Shown here: piece after piece, positions 27,003-37,061 of the stretch
Layout of the letters: every line of letters begins with the position of its first letter
How positions within the stretch are numbered: position 1 is the stretch's first letter
Assembly: GCA_022822865.1 (NCBI GenBank)
Contig: JAJDYJ010000099.1
Span: forward strand, 1 to 45,826
Direction of reading: 5' to 3'
DNA length: 45,826 nt
Source: Pseudomonadales bacterium
GTDB lineage: Bacteria > Pseudomonadota > Gammaproteobacteria > Pseudomonadales > Pseudohongiellaceae
Translations under genes and position numbers: made by a program
The notes under the pieces: model-generated
What the model saw: only the letters and a program-made list of their open reading frames with translations
The model's database searches: none
What the model was told of the DNA's origin: nothing

Positions 27003-27743
27003 CTAGTACGGATTCGGAGGATTGCCTGAAATGGCGGACAAAAATTCCGCGAGCGACGCCTGCGGGTCCTCGGCGCGGGTAATCGGGCGTCCCACTACCA
27101 GATAATCCGCGCCGGCGGCAATGGCTTCGGCCGGCCCCATGACACGCTTCTGATCGCCGCGCGCATCGCCGGGACGACGGATTCCGGGCGTTACCAGCAG
27201 AAATTCCCCGGGCATCTCCTTGCGCAGCGTAGCGACTTCCCCCGCCGAGCAGACTACGCCGCCGAGATTAGCGTCACGGCACAGGCGGGCAAGCCGAACC
27301 ACCTGCTCCCGGGAGGTGTCCTGGACGCCCAGTTCCGACAGATCCCTATCGTTCAGACTCGTCAGGACTGTAACGCCAATGATGTGCGGTTGCCGGCTAT
27401 CAATGCCGGAGAGCGCCCCGGCGGCGGCTTTGAGCATCGCCCTGCCGCCGGATGCATGCACGTTGACCATCCAGACGCCAAGCTCCAGCGCGGCGGCGCG
27501 CACTGCGCCGGCCACGGTGTTCGGAATGTCATGAAACTTGAGATCGAGGAAGATGTCGAAGCCGCGCTTGCCGACCTTCTTCACCAGAGCGGGACCGCAG
27601 GAGGTAAACAGCTCCTTGCCTATCTTCACCCGGCAATTGTCGGGATCGAGTTGGTCCAGCAGGCGCAGAACTTCCTTTTCCGTGGCGAAATCGAGCGCGA
27701 CGATTATGCGCTTGCGGTTTTCTTCCTCGGTGTGAGTGAGCAT
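27003..27743 (-). CDS. pyrF: Orotidine 5-phosphate decarboxylase
   Basis: The last step of UMP synthesis: decarboxylation of OMP. It has 246 residues. The catalytic DxKxxD motif is DLKFHDI with D67, K69 and D72. The second signature is VTPGIRRPGDARGDQKRV near the C-terminus and GADYLVVGRPI binds phosphate. The ATG at 27743 is 19 bases after lapA. A terminator follows, so it is the end of the long operon that begins with gyrA. Confidence 0.96.
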   Translation of the reverse strand: MLTHTEEENRKRIIVALDFATEKEVLRLLDQLDPDNCRVKIGKELFTSCGPALVKKVGKRGFDIFLDLKFHDIPNTVAGAVRAAALELGVWMVNVHASGGRAMLKAAAGALSGIDSRQPHIIGVTVLTSLNDRDLSELGVQDTSREQVVRLARLCRDANLGGVVCSAGEVATLRKEMPGEFLLVTPGIRRPGDARGDQKRVMGPAEAIAAGADYLVVGRPITRAEDPQASLAEFLSAISGNPPNPY

Positions 27744-27762
27744 TCTCAGGCGTCCGCAGCGG

Positions 27763-28071
27763 TCAATCCGGTCCGGGATCGCCCGTTTTGAGCCGCTCGA
27801 TTTCCTGACGGGCCGCGGCCAGTTGCCGGGACAGTTTCCTGACCCGGCTGTTCCTTCGAAATCCCTGAAAAAGTCGCAGGCCCAGCAGGAGTCCCAGGGC
27901 GCCGCCGATGACGAATGCGCCGAGAATCCAGATCGAGACGGCTTGCGGCGGCAGCCGCCAGTCGCCCAGGCCGACGGCCACCGGAGTATCGTTGTACCAG
28001 GCGAAAGCCACCGTGGCGACGAATACGCAAACTACGAAGAACCCGGCCAGCAATCGCTTCAATGTGCGCAT
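27763..28071 (-). CDS. lapA: LapA-domain membrane protein
   Basis: A 102-residue inner-membrane protein with two hydrophobic helices (about 8-26 and 46-66) and a basic cytoplasmic helix after them (FRRNSRVRKLSRQLAAARQE). In E. coli LapA acts with LapB in controlling LpxC and so lipopolysaccharide levels. Here lapB is absent between lapA and pyrF, where it normally lies. It is 43 bases after ihfB. Confidence 0.85.
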   Translation of the reverse strand: MRTLKRLLAGFFVVCVFVATVAFAWYNDTPVAVGLGDWRLPPQAVSIWILGAFVIGGALGLLLGLRLFQGFRRNSRVRKLSRQLAAARQEIERLKTGDPGPD

Positions 28072-28114
28072 GAGTGACGCGCGAATTCCTTGCCGGTCAC
28101 TGCCGGCCCGACGA

Positions 28115-28423
28115 TCAGACGCCTGCCGCCCCTTCGGCCAGCATGCTGTCGTTCACCCGCTCGCGCAGTTCCTTGCCGGGCTTGAAATGTGGCACGTACT
28201 TGCCGGGCAGCGATACCGGGATGCCGGTTCGGGGATTTCTGCCCACGCGCGGTTGCCGGAAATGCAATGAAAAACTGCCGAAGCCCCGAATCTCGATCCG
28301 ACGCCCCTGCGACAGCACCCACGCCATGTGGTCCACGGTCGCCTTGACCGCGAGTTCCACATCCTTGGACGAAAGCTGGTCCTGCTTCACGGCAATTCGA
28401 TCGATCAATTCGGATTTCGTCAT
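28115..28423 (-). CDS. ihfB: Integration host factor beta subunit
   Basis: Partner of IHF-alpha (5804-6112). The 102 residues start [20 protein letters not shown] and contain the family core [20 protein letters not shown] with the beta-arm proline in NPRTG. The order rpsA-ihfB-lapA is standard. The ATG is only ten bases after rpsA without a clear Shine-Dalgarno. Confidence 0.96.
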   Translation of the reverse strand: MTKSELIDRIAVKQDQLSSKDVELAVKATVDHMAWVLSQGRRIEIRGFGSFSLHFRQPRVGRNPRTGIPVSLPGKYVPHFKPGKELRERVNDSMLAEGAAGV

Positions 28424-28433
28424 TACGCCGTCT

Positions 28434-30119
28434 TTACTCCGCGCTGCCCTTTTTCATCTGCGCCTTGATCAGGCCGCCGATCGTGCCGGGCGATACCTCT
28501 TCCGCCTCCTGGCTCTTGTGCTGTTCGATCGCTTCTCTTTCCTGATCGATTTCGATCGCCTTGATCGACAGGTTCAGCGCGCGATTCTTGCGGTCGACTC
28601 CGACGATCTTCACCTCGACTTCGTCACCGTCGTTCAGCTCCGTGCGCGCGTCCTTGACTTTTTCGCGCTTGATTTCAGAGGCTTTCAGTATACCTTCCAT
28701 TTCATCGTCCAGCGCAATAATCGCCGCCTTGGCCTCCACCGAAACCACGCGCCCCTTGACGATGCTGCCGACGCTGTTGGAGGAAATATAGCTCGAGAAC
28801 GGATCGTCACTGAGTTGCTTGATGCCGAGCGAGATGCGTTCGCGCTCCGGATCGATCGACAGGATGACGGTTTCGATTTCCTGGCCCTTGCTGAACCGGC
28901 GCACCGCGTCCTCGCCCGACTCTTCCCAGGAGATGTCCGAAAGGTGCACCAGGCCGTCGATACTGCCTTTCAGACCGATGAATATGCCGAAATCCGTGAT
29001 CGACTTGATCGCGCCTGAAATGCGGTCGCCCTTGTTATGCTCCTCGGCGAATCGTTCCCAGGGATTCTGGTGGCATTGCTTGATGCCAAGCGAGATACGG
29101 CGGCGCTCCTCGTCGATGTCGAGCACCATGACTTCGACTTCGTCGCCGAGTTGCACCACTTTCGACGGATGGATATTGCGATTGGTCCAGTCCATCTCGG
29201 AAACGTGCACCAGGCCCTCGACGCCCTCTTCGAGTTCGGCGAAACAGCCGTAATCGGTGACGTTGGTAACCACGGCCTGGACCCGGGTGTGCATGGGATA
29301 GCGCTTCTTGATGGCGACCCAGGGGTCTTCGCCCATCTGTTTCAGCCCAAGCGAGACGCGGCTGCGCGTGCGGTCGTACTTGAGAATCTTGACTTCCAGC
29401 TCGTCGCCTACACTGACGATTTCGGAAGGATTCTTGATCCGCTTCCACGACATGTCGGTGATGTGCAGCAGTCCGTCGACGCCGCCGAGATCGACGAAAG
29501 CGCCGTATTCGGTGAGGTTCTTGACCACGCCCTTGATGAACATGCCCTCTTCCAGTTTCTCGAGCAGGGCTTCGCGTTCTTCCGAACTGACCGATTCGAG
29601 CACCGCGCGGCGGGAGACGACCACGTTATTGCGCTTGCGGTCGAGTTTGATCAGTTTGAATTCAAGATTCTGGCCTTCCAGGTGCTGGGAATCGCGAATC
29701 GGCCGCACATCCAGCAGGGAGCCGGGAAGAAAAGCGCGGATATTGTTCAGGTCGACGGTGAAACCGCCCTTGACCTTGCCGTTGATGACGCCCTTGACGG
29801 GTTCGTCCTTTTCGTAGGCCGCTTCCAGCTGCAGCCAGGACTCGGCCCGCTTGGCCTTTTCCCGGGAAAGCCGGGTTTCTCCGAAACCGTCCTCGACGGT
29901 TTCGAGAGCGACCTTGACTTCGTCGCCCACGGACAAGCTGAACGCGCCGTCTTCATCGAGAAACTGACTGCGCGGGATCACGCCTTCGGACTTCAGTCCG
30001 GCATTGACGGTAACCCAATCGGTGTCGATATCGACAATGGTGCCGGTGACGATGGCCCCCGGCGTCATATCGATATTGTGCAAACTTTCTTCGAAAAGCT
30101 CCTTGAAACTCTCAGTCAT
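28434..30119 (-). CDS. rpsA: 30S ribosomal protein S1
   Basis: S1 binds mRNA at the 30S platform. It has 561 residues and six S1 (OB-fold) repeats from about residue 20 to 540, for example [40 protein letters not shown] and [20 protein letters not shown]. The frame opens 18 codons earlier, but [13 protein letters not shown] at 30119 is the usual start. There is no good Shine-Dalgarno, as in E. coli rpsA, where S1 controls its own message through leader structure. The 145-base leader contains a 6-bp hairpin (CCGCAC/GTGCGG). Confidence 0.97.
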   Translation of the reverse strand: MTESFKELFEESLHNIDMTPGAIVTGTIVDIDTDWVTVNAGLKSEGVIPRSQFLDEDGAFSLSVGDEVKVALETVEDGFGETRLSREKAKRAESWLQLEAAYEKDEPVKGVINGKVKGGFTVDLNNIRAFLPGSLLDVRPIRDSQHLEGQNLEFKLIKLDRKRNNVVVSRRAVLESVSSEEREALLEKLEEGMFIKGVVKNLTEYGAFVDLGGVDGLLHITDMSWKRIKNPSEIVSVGDELEVKILKYDRTRSRVSLGLKQMGEDPWVAIKKRYPMHTRVQAVVTNVTDYGCFAELEEGVEGLVHVSEMDWTNRNIHPSKVVQLGDEVEVMVLDIDEERRRISLGIKQCHQNPWERFAEEHNKGDRISGAIKSITDFGIFIGLKGSIDGLVHLSDISWEESGEDAVRRFSKGQEIETVILSIDPERERISLGIKQLSDDPFSSYISSNSVGSIVKGRVVSVEAKAAIIALDDEMEGILKASEIKREKVKDARTELNDGDEVEVKIVGVDRKNRALNLSIKAIEIDQEREAIEQHKSQEAEEVSPGTIGGLIKAQMKKGSAE

Positions 30120-30264
30120 GAAATGTACCAGTCTCACGCGAGCAATGCCTGGCGGCGCTGCTCGACTAATCAATCCGCACGCCAGTGTGCGGGCCAGTTT
30201 TTGCCATGTTCATCCGAAGCCGATACTGGCCGGGTCTCCGGAAGAACACCGATAATCTCCAGAT

Positions 30265-30933
30265 TCAGCCGCCGCGCCGGGCGGCAATCAATTGCATGAC
30301 CTGATCGACAACCTGATCTATGCTCAATTGTGATGTGTCGATCTCGATCGCGCCGGTCGCCGGCCGCAACGGTGAAACGCTCCGTTGCTCGTCGCGCCGG
30401 TCCCGCGACCGCAAGTCCCGCAAAAGGTCGGGCAGTCTAGCACCGAGACCCTTATCAATCAACTGCTTATGTCGTCTTTCCGCGCGGACATCGGCACTGG
30501 CGGTAAGGTAAAACTTGACCTCGGCGTCGGCGAAAACGACAGCGCCCATATCGCGTCCTTCGGCGACGAGTCCGGGCTGGCGGCGAAAATCCCTTTGCCA
30601 GGGCAGCAAGGCCTCGCGCACTTCGGGCAAGGCCGCGATGCGGCTTGCCAGTTCGTCCACCAGTGCGGTGCGGATAGCGGTGCTTACATCCTCGCCATGC
30701 AGTCTAATGCCCCCGCCCGCGTTGAACTCCACCGGCAGTCCCGGCGCGAGCGCGGCAATCCCGGCGCCGTTGTCCGGATCGATGTTGTCCCGGTGAGAGG
30801 CAAGCGCGAGCACGCGATACAGGGCGCCGCTGTCGAGCAGACGATACTCCAGCATCGCCGCCACTCGCCCGGCGATGGTCCCCTTGCCCGTGGCCGACGG
30901 TCCGTCGAAAGTGATGACAGGCGCATCGCTCAC
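30265..30933 (-). CDS. cmk: Cytidylate kinase
   Basis: Phosphorylates CMP and dCMP. It has 222 residues from a GTG start. The P-loop GPSATGKGT is at 11-19, followed by LDSGALYRVLAL and the GRDMGAVVFADA nucleotide/lid region, then RAERRHKQL. The start codon overlaps the stop of the tyrA-aroA gene as GTGA, so it is coupled to it. The frame continues upstream into that gene, but those residues are not conserved. In several Pseudomonas relatives aroA and cmk are likewise adjacent. Confidence 0.95.
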   Translation of the reverse strand: MSDAPVITFDGPSATGKGTIAGRVAAMLEYRLLDSGALYRVLALASHRDNIDPDNGAGIAALAPGLPVEFNAGGGIRLHGEDVSTAIRTALVDELASRIAALPEVREALLPWQRDFRRQPGLVAEGRDMGAVVFADAEVKFYLTASADVRAERRHKQLIDKGLGARLPDLLRDLRSRDRRDEQRSVSPLRPATGAIEIDTSQLSIDQVVDQVMQLIAARRGG

Positions 30934-33170
30934 GGAATCAGGTCCGATTCGGCGATATCGAGCCCGGCCTTGCGCGCCAGCGTGGCGAAGCCGGGAAATG
31001 AGGTAGCGACGTTCGCGCAATTGCGAATCGTCACGGCTGCGCGGCAGCGCAAGCCCGCCACGGCAAAGGCCATGGCGATGCGATGGTCGCCGTGACTGTC
31101 GATGACGCCGCCGCCCGGTTCGCCGCCGACTACACGGATGCCGTCGGGCCAGGTCTCGTTTTCGATGCCGAGCACGCTCAGTCCCCGGGCCATGGCGTCG
31201 ATGCGGTCGCTTTCCTTGACGCGCAGTTCGCCGGCGCCTCGAACCCGGGTTTCACCGTCGGCGCAGGCGGCAGCGATGAGCAGCGCGGGAAATTCGTCAA
31301 TGGCCAGTGCGATCTGTTCGCCGTCGATGTCAACGCCGTGCAAGGGGCGATAACGCACTTCGATATCGGCCACGGGTTCGCCGCCCGATTGCCGTTCATT
31401 GCGCAAACGGATGTCGGCGCCCATCTGCCGCAGAATATCGATGACGCCGGTGCGAGTCGGATTGACGCCGACGTGTTCCAGCGTCACCGCCGAGCCGGGG
31501 GTGATCGCCGCGGCGACCATGAAGAAAGCCGCCGAGGAAACATCGCCGGGAATATCGATCGAGGCGGCGGTCAGCGCCTGGCCTCCCCTGATGCCGATAC
31601 TGCCTTTTTCAGGTCCGGCTTCCAGTCGTACTCCGAATCCGCGCAACATGCGTTCGGTGTGGTCGCGGCATGGGCCCGGCTCGCGAACCGTGGTCACGCC
31701 ATCCGCGTACAGGCCGGCAAGCAGCAGGCAGGATTTCACCTGGGCGCTCGCGACGGGCATGTCGTAGTCGATGCCTCGCAATCCGTCGGCAGCGCCGCCA
31801 TTCAATCGCAAGGGCGGCAAACCCCCGGATTCCGCGCCAATGCGCGCGCCCATGGCCGACAAGGGCTCGATGATGCGATTCATCGGCCGTGCGGAGAGGG
31901 ATTCGTCGCCATGCAGTTCGCTGGCGAATTCCTGTCCGGCCAGTACGCCTGCGAGCAAGCGCATGGCAGTGCCCGCGTTGCCCATGTACAAGGGTTTGCG
32001 CGGCGCCAGAAGGCCCTTCACGCCGACGCCGTAAATCCGCAAACAGCCGTTCTCCGGTCCGGCGATGGTGACGCCGAGTTCGCGAAACGCCGCCAGGGTG
32101 TTGAGCGCGTCTTCGCCTTCCAGAAAACCGCTGACGTTCGTCACGCCTTCGGCCAGCGAGCCCAGGATCACGACGCGATGGGAAATCGACTTGTCGCCGG
32201 GAACGCGGATGCGGCCTTTGATCGAGCCTCCCGGCTGCACCAGGAAGTTCTTTTGCGAGCTCTTCTGAAATCCGGGATCGCTCCTCGAATGCGGCTTCAA
32301 TTCGTCTCCGCGAGCGAGATTGAATCTCTCCCGCGCCAGCCGCCCCCGGCGCAGACGCTTGTCCAGCGCCGCACGGTCATTCTTCGCCAGAGCCCGGCGC
32401 ATCTGCTTCAAGTCATCCGCCAGTGCGTCCAGCGCTTCCCCGGCAGCCGAAGAATTGGCGCTTAAAATATCGGCCCAGAGATCAGGGTCGCTCGCTGCCA
32501 GCCTGGTGAAATCGGCGAATCCGCTGGCGGCATAGCGATTCACGTCAGGACCGGCTTCCCGCCGGGTCAACAGATCGGCCACGGCGAAAGCGAGCAGGTG
32601 CGGCAGATGGCTCGTCAGCGCGAGAATGCGATCATGACGCGCCGCGCTCATGGCGAGCACGTTGGCGCCGAGTTTGCGCCACATATCGTGGACCGCGGCA
32701 ATTGCCGCGGAGTCGGTGTCGTCAAGCGGGGTGAGGACGACGTTGCGGTCCAGGAACAGGTCCGCTTTCGAAGCTTGAAAACCGCTCTGCTCCGAACCGG
32801 CAAGCGGATGACCGGGAACCACCCTGCTCCTGAAGCCCGCCGGCAGCGCCGCAAGCGCTTCGGCCAGATGCCCCTTGACGCTGGCCACGTCGGTAATCAC
32901 GGCATCCGGAGCGGTACATTTTTCAAGTTCGCGCAGTATTGCGGGCGCCGCCAGCGGCGGCGCGGCGATGATCACCAGATTCGCACCGGAACAGACTTCG
33001 CTCAAACCGCCGGCAGCGTCGATGGCCTGCTCGCCGAGCGCCGACTGCACCGCTTTTTCGTCAAGGTCCACGGCGCCGATCCGCAGACCGGCGTCAGCGC
33101 GCTTGAGAGCCCTGGCCAGCGATCCTCCGATCAGGCCCAGTCCGATAATGGCGATTCTGCTCGGTTTCAT
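30930..33170 (-). CDS. Fused prephenate dehydrogenase and EPSP synthase
   Basis: A bifunctional protein of 746 residues in aromatic amino-acid synthesis. Residues 1-290 are a TyrA-type dehydrogenase: Rossmann motif GLGLIGGS (10-17), VASVKG and PGHPLAGSEQSG with H121. Residues 310-746 are AroA (EPSP synthase): GGSIKGRIRVPGDKSISHR (about 314-332), GNAGTAMRLL and the C-terminal DSHGDHRIAMAFA. A 20-residue basic linker joins them. The same fusion is known in Pseudomonas and Acinetobacter. So this one gene covers one shikimate step and one tyrosine step. It is followed by cmk with a GTGA overlap and preceded by pheA at 35 bases. Confidence 0.95.
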   Translation of the reverse strand: MKPSRIAIIGLGLIGGSLARALKRADAGLRIGAVDLDEKAVQSALGEQAIDAAGGLSEVCSGANLVIIAAPPLAAPAILRELEKCTAPDAVITDVASVKGHLAEALAALPAGFRSRVVPGHPLAGSEQSGFQASKADLFLDRNVVLTPLDDTDSAAIAAVHDMWRKLGANVLAMSAARHDRILALTSHLPHLLAFAVADLLTRREAGPDVNRYAASGFADFTRLAASDPDLWADILSANSSAAGEALDALADDLKQMRRALAKNDRAALDKRLRRGRLARERFNLARGDELKPHSRSDPGFQKSSQKNFLVQPGGSIKGRIRVPGDKSISHRVVILGSLAEGVTNVSGFLEGEDALNTLAAFRELGVTIAGPENGCLRIYGVGVKGLLAPRKPLYMGNAGTAMRLLAGVLAGQEFASELHGDESLSARPMNRIIEPLSAMGARIGAESGGLPPLRLNGGAADGLRGIDYDMPVASAQVKSCLLLAGLYADGVTTVREPGPCRDHTERMLRGFGVRLEAGPEKGSIGIRGGQALTAASIDIPGDVSSAAFFMVAAAITPGSAVTLEHVGVNPTRTGVIDILRQMGADIRLRNERQSGGEPVADIEVRYRPLHGVDIDGEQIALAIDEFPALLIAAACADGETRVRGAGELRVKESDRIDAMARGLSVLGIENETWPDGIRVVGGEPGGGVIDSHGDHRIAMAFAVAGLRCRAAVTIRNCANVATSFPGFATLARKAGLDIAESDLIP

Positions 33171-33205
33171 GCCAGCGAATTCATGTTGAAAGGCCTGGCG
33201 CGACT

Positions 33206-34024
33206 TCAGGCGCCGGCCGGATAAGAGCCGAGTATTTTAACCGCGTCCGTACACGCGCTTAAGCGGCGGAACAATTCCTCGACTTTTTCATCCCGGCAGT
33301 GGCCCTCGAAATCCATGAAAAAGATGTATTCCCATTTTTCGTCTCGTGACGGACGCGATTCGAGGCGGCTCAGACTGATCTGCAGATTCTCGAAAGGCTC
33401 GAGTACCCGGAACAGTGCGCCGGGACGGTTTTCCGCGTAAACCAGGATGCTGGTCTTGTCGTGCCCGCTCGGTGCGGTCTGGTCCCGGCCGAGGACAGCG
33501 AAACGCGTGCGATTGCCCGCCTGGTCCTGGATCGATTCTTCCAGCGCCTGCAAGTCGTAGATCCTGCGCGCCATGTTGCCGGCGATCGCCGCGACGGACG
33601 GGTCTTCCGCCGCCATTCGCGCCGCCTGGCCATTGCTCGCGCATTCGCGCAGCGGCACATCGGGCATATGCGTCCGCAGCCATTTGCGGCATTGGGCCAG
33701 GGATTGCGGATGCGACGCGATACAAGCGACAGCGGATTTGTCGATCCCTTCCCGGGCGAGCAGATGATGTTCGATCGCCACGACCTGTTCGGCGACGATT
33801 CGCACCGGACTGTCGATCAGGCAATCCTGGGTATTGTTCACGGCGCCTTCGGTGGAATTCTCGATCGGCGCCACGCCATAAGCGGCGCTGCCCGATTCCA
33901 CCGCCGCGAAAACTTCATCGATGGCGCGGCAATCGAGCAATTCGCAGTCATTGCCGAACTGGCGCAAGGCCGCTTCCTGGGAAAAAGTGCCTGGCGGTCC
34001 CAGGTAGGCGATTCTGGCGGTCAA
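33206..34024 (-). CDS. pheA: Prephenate dehydratase without chorismate mutase domain
   Basis: Converts prephenate to phenylpyruvate. The protein has 272 residues: a dehydratase domain ([48 protein letters not shown] with the catalytic TRF) and a C-terminal ACT domain ([33 protein letters not shown]) for feedback by phenylalanine. The AroQ-type chorismate mutase of about 90 residues that precedes these in the usual gammaproteobacterial P-protein is absent. The start is TTG overlapping the gyrA stop as TTGA, and no upstream frame encodes the missing domain. A separate mutase must exist elsewhere. Confidence 0.94.
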   Translation of the reverse strand: MTARIAYLGPPGTFSQEAALRQFGNDCELLDCRAIDEVFAAVESGSAAYGVAPIENSTEGAVNNTQDCLIDSPVRIVAEQVVAIEHHLLAREGIDKSAVACIASHPQSLAQCRKWLRTHMPDVPLRECASNGQAARMAAEDPSVAAIAGNMARRIYDLQALEESIQDQAGNRTRFAVLGRDQTAPSGHDKTSILVYAENRPGALFRVLEPFENLQISLSRLESRPSRDEKWEYIFFMDFEGHCRDEKVEELFRRLSACTDAVKILGSYPAGA

Positions 34025-36615
34025 TGGGTCTGGTCCGCCGGAGGCGGTTCTTCGTTCGCATCCACGACGTCTTCCGATTCGTCGATCTGTTCGAGACCCA
34101 CCAGCTTTTCTCCTTCCTTGAGATTGATCAGCGTTACGCCCTGGGCGGACCGGCTGACTGTGGAAATTTCGTCCACCCGCGTTCTCACCAGTGTCCCTTT
34201 GTCGGAGATCAGCATGATCTCGTCGTTTTCCGTGACTTGCACCGCGCCGACGACAGGCCCGTTGCGCTCGCTGGTTTTCAAGCCGATCACGCCCTGGGTC
34301 GCCCTTCCCTTTACCGGAAACTGCGAGGTGTCGGTCCTCTTGCCATAGCCGTTTTCACTCACGGTCAGGATCTGCTTGTCGTCGTCGGGAATGATCAGCG
34401 AGATCATTTCGGCGCCGGGTTGCAAACGCATGCCGCGTACGCCTCTTGCCTGACGGCCCATGACCCTGACGGCGGATTCATTGAATCGCAAGGTCTTGCC
34501 GCTACTGCTCACGAGCATGATGTCCTGCTTGCCGTCGGTAATCGCGGTTCCGATCAGGGTGTCGTCGTCGCGCAATTCGATCGCCCGCAGGCCAACGCTG
34601 CGCGGTCGCGCGAACTCGGTCAGGACGGTCTTCTTGACGGTTCCGTTTCGCGTCGCCATGAAGACGAAATGGTCTTCGTCGAATTCCTTGACGGCCAGCA
34701 TCGCCGTGATGCGTTCGCCTTCGTCCAGGGTCGGAATGATGTTGATGATGGGCTTGCCGCGGGAAGTGCGGGACGCGGGTGGAATCTGGTAGACCTTGAG
34801 TTGGTACACCTTGCCCGCGTTGCTGAAACACAGCAGCGTATCGTGGGTATTGGCGATCAGCATCCGGGTGACGAAATCCTCACCCTTGACGGTGGCGGCG
34901 GCCTTGCCCATGCCGCCGCGCCGCTGGGCGCTATAGTCCGCAACGGGCTGGGTCTTGGTATAGCCGAGATGGGAGATCGTGACCACGCGGTCTTCGGGCG
35001 TTATCAGGTCTTCCATCGTCAGGTCGTGCTGGCTGCCGACGATTTCGGTGCGGCGCGAGTCGCCGTAGTCCTTGCGCACCTGCTCGAGTTCCTCGCGCAC
35101 GACCCCGAGCAGGCGTCCGGGATCGTCGAGGATTTCGATGTATTCCGCGATCTTGCCGAGCAGGTCCTTGTAGTCCTTTACCAGCTTCTCGTGTTCGAGC
35201 CCGGTGAGCCGGTGCAGGCGCAGGTCGAGTATCGCCTGGGCCTGTTCCGGGGAGAGGAAGTATTCACTGCCTGCTTTCCCTTCCTTGAGGCCGTAGGCGG
35301 GGTCGAGATCGTCCGGACGGCAAGCGTCGGCGCCGACCCCGCTGAGCATTTCCACCACTTCGGCCGAGACCCAGGATTGCGCGAGCAATTTCTCCCTGGC
35401 TTCCACCGGCGTCGGCGAGGTCTTGATGAGCTCGATGACGGCGTCGATATTGCCGAGGGCCACGGCCAGGCCTTCGAGCAGGTGGCCGCGCTCCCTGGCC
35501 CTGCGCAACAGGTACATCGTGCGGCGGGAGACGACTTCGCGCCGGTGCCGGATGAAGGCCTCGAGCATGCCTTTCAGGTTGAGCAACTTGGGCTGGCCGT
35601 CGACGAGGGCGACCATGTTGATGCCGAATCCCGATTCCATCTGGGTGTGGGAATAAAGGTTGTTCAGCACCACTTCGCCCATTTCGTTCTTGCGCAACTC
35701 GATGACGATGCGCATGCCGTCCTTGTCGGATTCGTCGCGCAACTCGGTGATGCCTTCGATTTTCTTTTCCTTGACGAGATCGGCGATGCGTTCGATCAGC
35801 CTGGCCTTGTTCACCTGGTAGGGAATCTCGTTGACGATGATGGTTTCCTTGCCGCTGTTCTCGTCCCTCAGAATCTCGGCGCGGGCCCTGACGTAAACCA
35901 TGCCCCGGCCCGAGCGATAGGCCTGCACGATTCCCGCCCTGCCGTTGATGATGGCGGCGGTGGGGAAGTCGGGCCCGGTAATATGTTCCATCAACTCATC
36001 GACGCTGATTTCCGGATCTTCCAGCAAGGCGATCGCGCCATTGATCACTTCTTCGAGATTGTGCGGGGGAATATTCGTCGCCATGCCCACGGCGATGCCC
36101 GAGGAACCGTTGATCAGCAGATTCGGAATCCGCGTCGGCAACACGTCGGGAACTTCTTCGGTATCGTCGTAATTCGGCGAAAAATCGACGGTTTCCTTGT
36201 CGAGATCGGCGAGCAGTTCCTGGGAAATGCGCGCCATGCGAATTTCGGTGTAACGCATGGCCGCGGCCTGGTCGCCATCGACGGAACCGAAATTGCCCTG
36301 ACCGTCGACCAGGGGATAGCGCAGGGAGAAATCCTGGGCCATCCTGACGACGGTATCGTAGACGGCGCTCTCGCCATGCGGATGGTATTTGCCGATGACG
36401 TCGCCGACGACGCGGGCGGATTTCTTGTAGGGCTTGTCGTGGTCATTGGACAGCACGCGCATGGCGAACAGGATGCGGCGATGCACGGGTTTCAGGCCGT
36501 CGCGCACGTCGGGCAGCGCCCGGCCCACGATCACGCTCATGGCATACGCGAGATAGGATTCCCGCATTTCGGTTTCTAGCGCAACGGGAGAAACCTGCTG
36601 GTCGGATTCCGGCAT
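34021..36615 (-). CDS. gyrA: DNA gyrase subunit A
   Basis: The breakage-reunion subunit of gyrase. The 864 residues align residue for residue with E. coli at the N-terminus. The quinolone-resistance region reads [14 protein letters not shown] with S83 and D87, the drug-sensitive type, and the catalytic Tyr is Y122 (AAMRYTE). The C-terminal pinwheel has a GyrA-box QRRGGMG, with Met where Lys or Arg is usual. The acidic tail ends [13 protein letters not shown]. No obvious Shine-Dalgarno precedes the ATG. It starts the operon, and pheA follows with a 4-base overlap. Confidence 0.97.
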   Translation of the reverse strand: MPESDQQVSPVALETEMRESYLAYAMSVIVGRALPDVRDGLKPVHRRILFAMRVLSNDHDKPYKKSARVVGDVIGKYHPHGESAVYDTVVRMAQDFSLRYPLVDGQGNFGSVDGDQAAAMRYTEIRMARISQELLADLDKETVDFSPNYDDTEEVPDVLPTRIPNLLINGSSGIAVGMATNIPPHNLEEVINGAIALLEDPEISVDELMEHITGPDFPTAAIINGRAGIVQAYRSGRGMVYVRARAEILRDENSGKETIIVNEIPYQVNKARLIERIADLVKEKKIEGITELRDESDKDGMRIVIELRKNEMGEVVLNNLYSHTQMESGFGINMVALVDGQPKLLNLKGMLEAFIRHRREVVSRRTMYLLRRARERGHLLEGLAVALGNIDAVIELIKTSPTPVEAREKLLAQSWVSAEVVEMLSGVGADACRPDDLDPAYGLKEGKAGSEYFLSPEQAQAILDLRLHRLTGLEHEKLVKDYKDLLGKIAEYIEILDDPGRLLGVVREELEQVRKDYGDSRRTEIVGSQHDLTMEDLITPEDRVVTISHLGYTKTQPVADYSAQRRGGMGKAAATVKGEDFVTRMLIANTHDTLLCFSNAGKVYQLKVYQIPPASRTSRGKPIINIIPTLDEGERITAMLAVKEFDEDHFVFMATRNGTVKKTVLTEFARPRSVGLRAIELRDDDTLIGTAITDGKQDIMLVSSSGKTLRFNESAVRVMGRQARGVRGMRLQPGAEMISLIIPDDDKQILTVSENGYGKRTDTSQFPVKGRATQGVIGLKTSERNGPVVGAVQVTENDEIMLISDKGTLVRTRVDEISTVSRSAQGVTLINLKEGEKLVGLEQIDESEDVVDANEEPPPADQTH

Positions 36616-36743
36616 AATTTGAAAATACTTTGAACTGCGTTACTTATTGATTTATCGGCGGATTTCGCGGCTGCTGAACGCACCGGGGAATGACGCGAAT
36701 TTTAACACACTGTCGCTTCGATTGCTTAGGCCGATGCACATTG

Positions 36744-36786
36744 GCTTCGATCCGTCTCCGCCGGGTGGAGCGGGGTGCGGCGAAGG
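36744..36786. repeat. Fragment of the variable-stem repeat
   Basis: GCTTCGATCCGTCTCCGCCG and the following GGGTGGAGCGGGGTGCGG are one outer flank and one arm of the family, closely similar to copy E 100 bases away, but the partner arm is missing. The space 36616-36743 upstream of gyrA holds no gene. Confidence 0.6.
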
Positions 36787-36855
36787 ATGAATTGTTGCTG
36801 CGGCAATTCTCATTTGGGTCTGAAGTGTTCTTGTGAGGTTGTGTGGATTCTACCC

Positions 36856-36968
36856 GTCGCCTCCGGGTGGCGCGGGGTGCGGCGGACGCTGTAAATACAT
36901 CCCTGTAAGCTCCGAGCTCGACATCCTGTCTCGCACGCCCGCCGCACCCCGCGCCACCCGGAGGCGAC
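36856..36968. repeat. Variable-stem palindromic repeat, copy E (reverse orientation)
   Basis: Thirty-base arms are perfectly complementary. The loop read on the minus strand has GGATGTCGAGCTCGGAGC and TTACAGGGATGTATTTAC. The outer flank (TAACATGGTGCGGGACC) is well preserved, as is the lead-in GCAATTCTCAT at 36803. Confidence 0.88.
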
Positions 36969-37026
36969 TAACATGGTGCGGGACCTGAGGAGCTGGGCTT
37001 CGATTACGAAACGAGAATTTTGGTGT

Positions 37027-37035
37027 TGCTATAAT
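37027..37035 (+). promoter_or_regulatory. Extended -10 promoter of the mtaD operon
   Basis: TGC-TATAAT is a perfect extended -10 (37027-37035), 27 bases before the TTG start. No -35 is evident, as allowed for this promoter class. Confidence 0.75.
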
Positions 37036-37061
37036 CGCGGGCCGTTTTGGAGGTTCCCGGT

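Noticed and set aside
33415-36579. 1054-residue plus-strand frame opposite gyrA and pheA
   Set aside because: It is an antisense shadow; gyrA and pheA are unmistakable on the minus strand.
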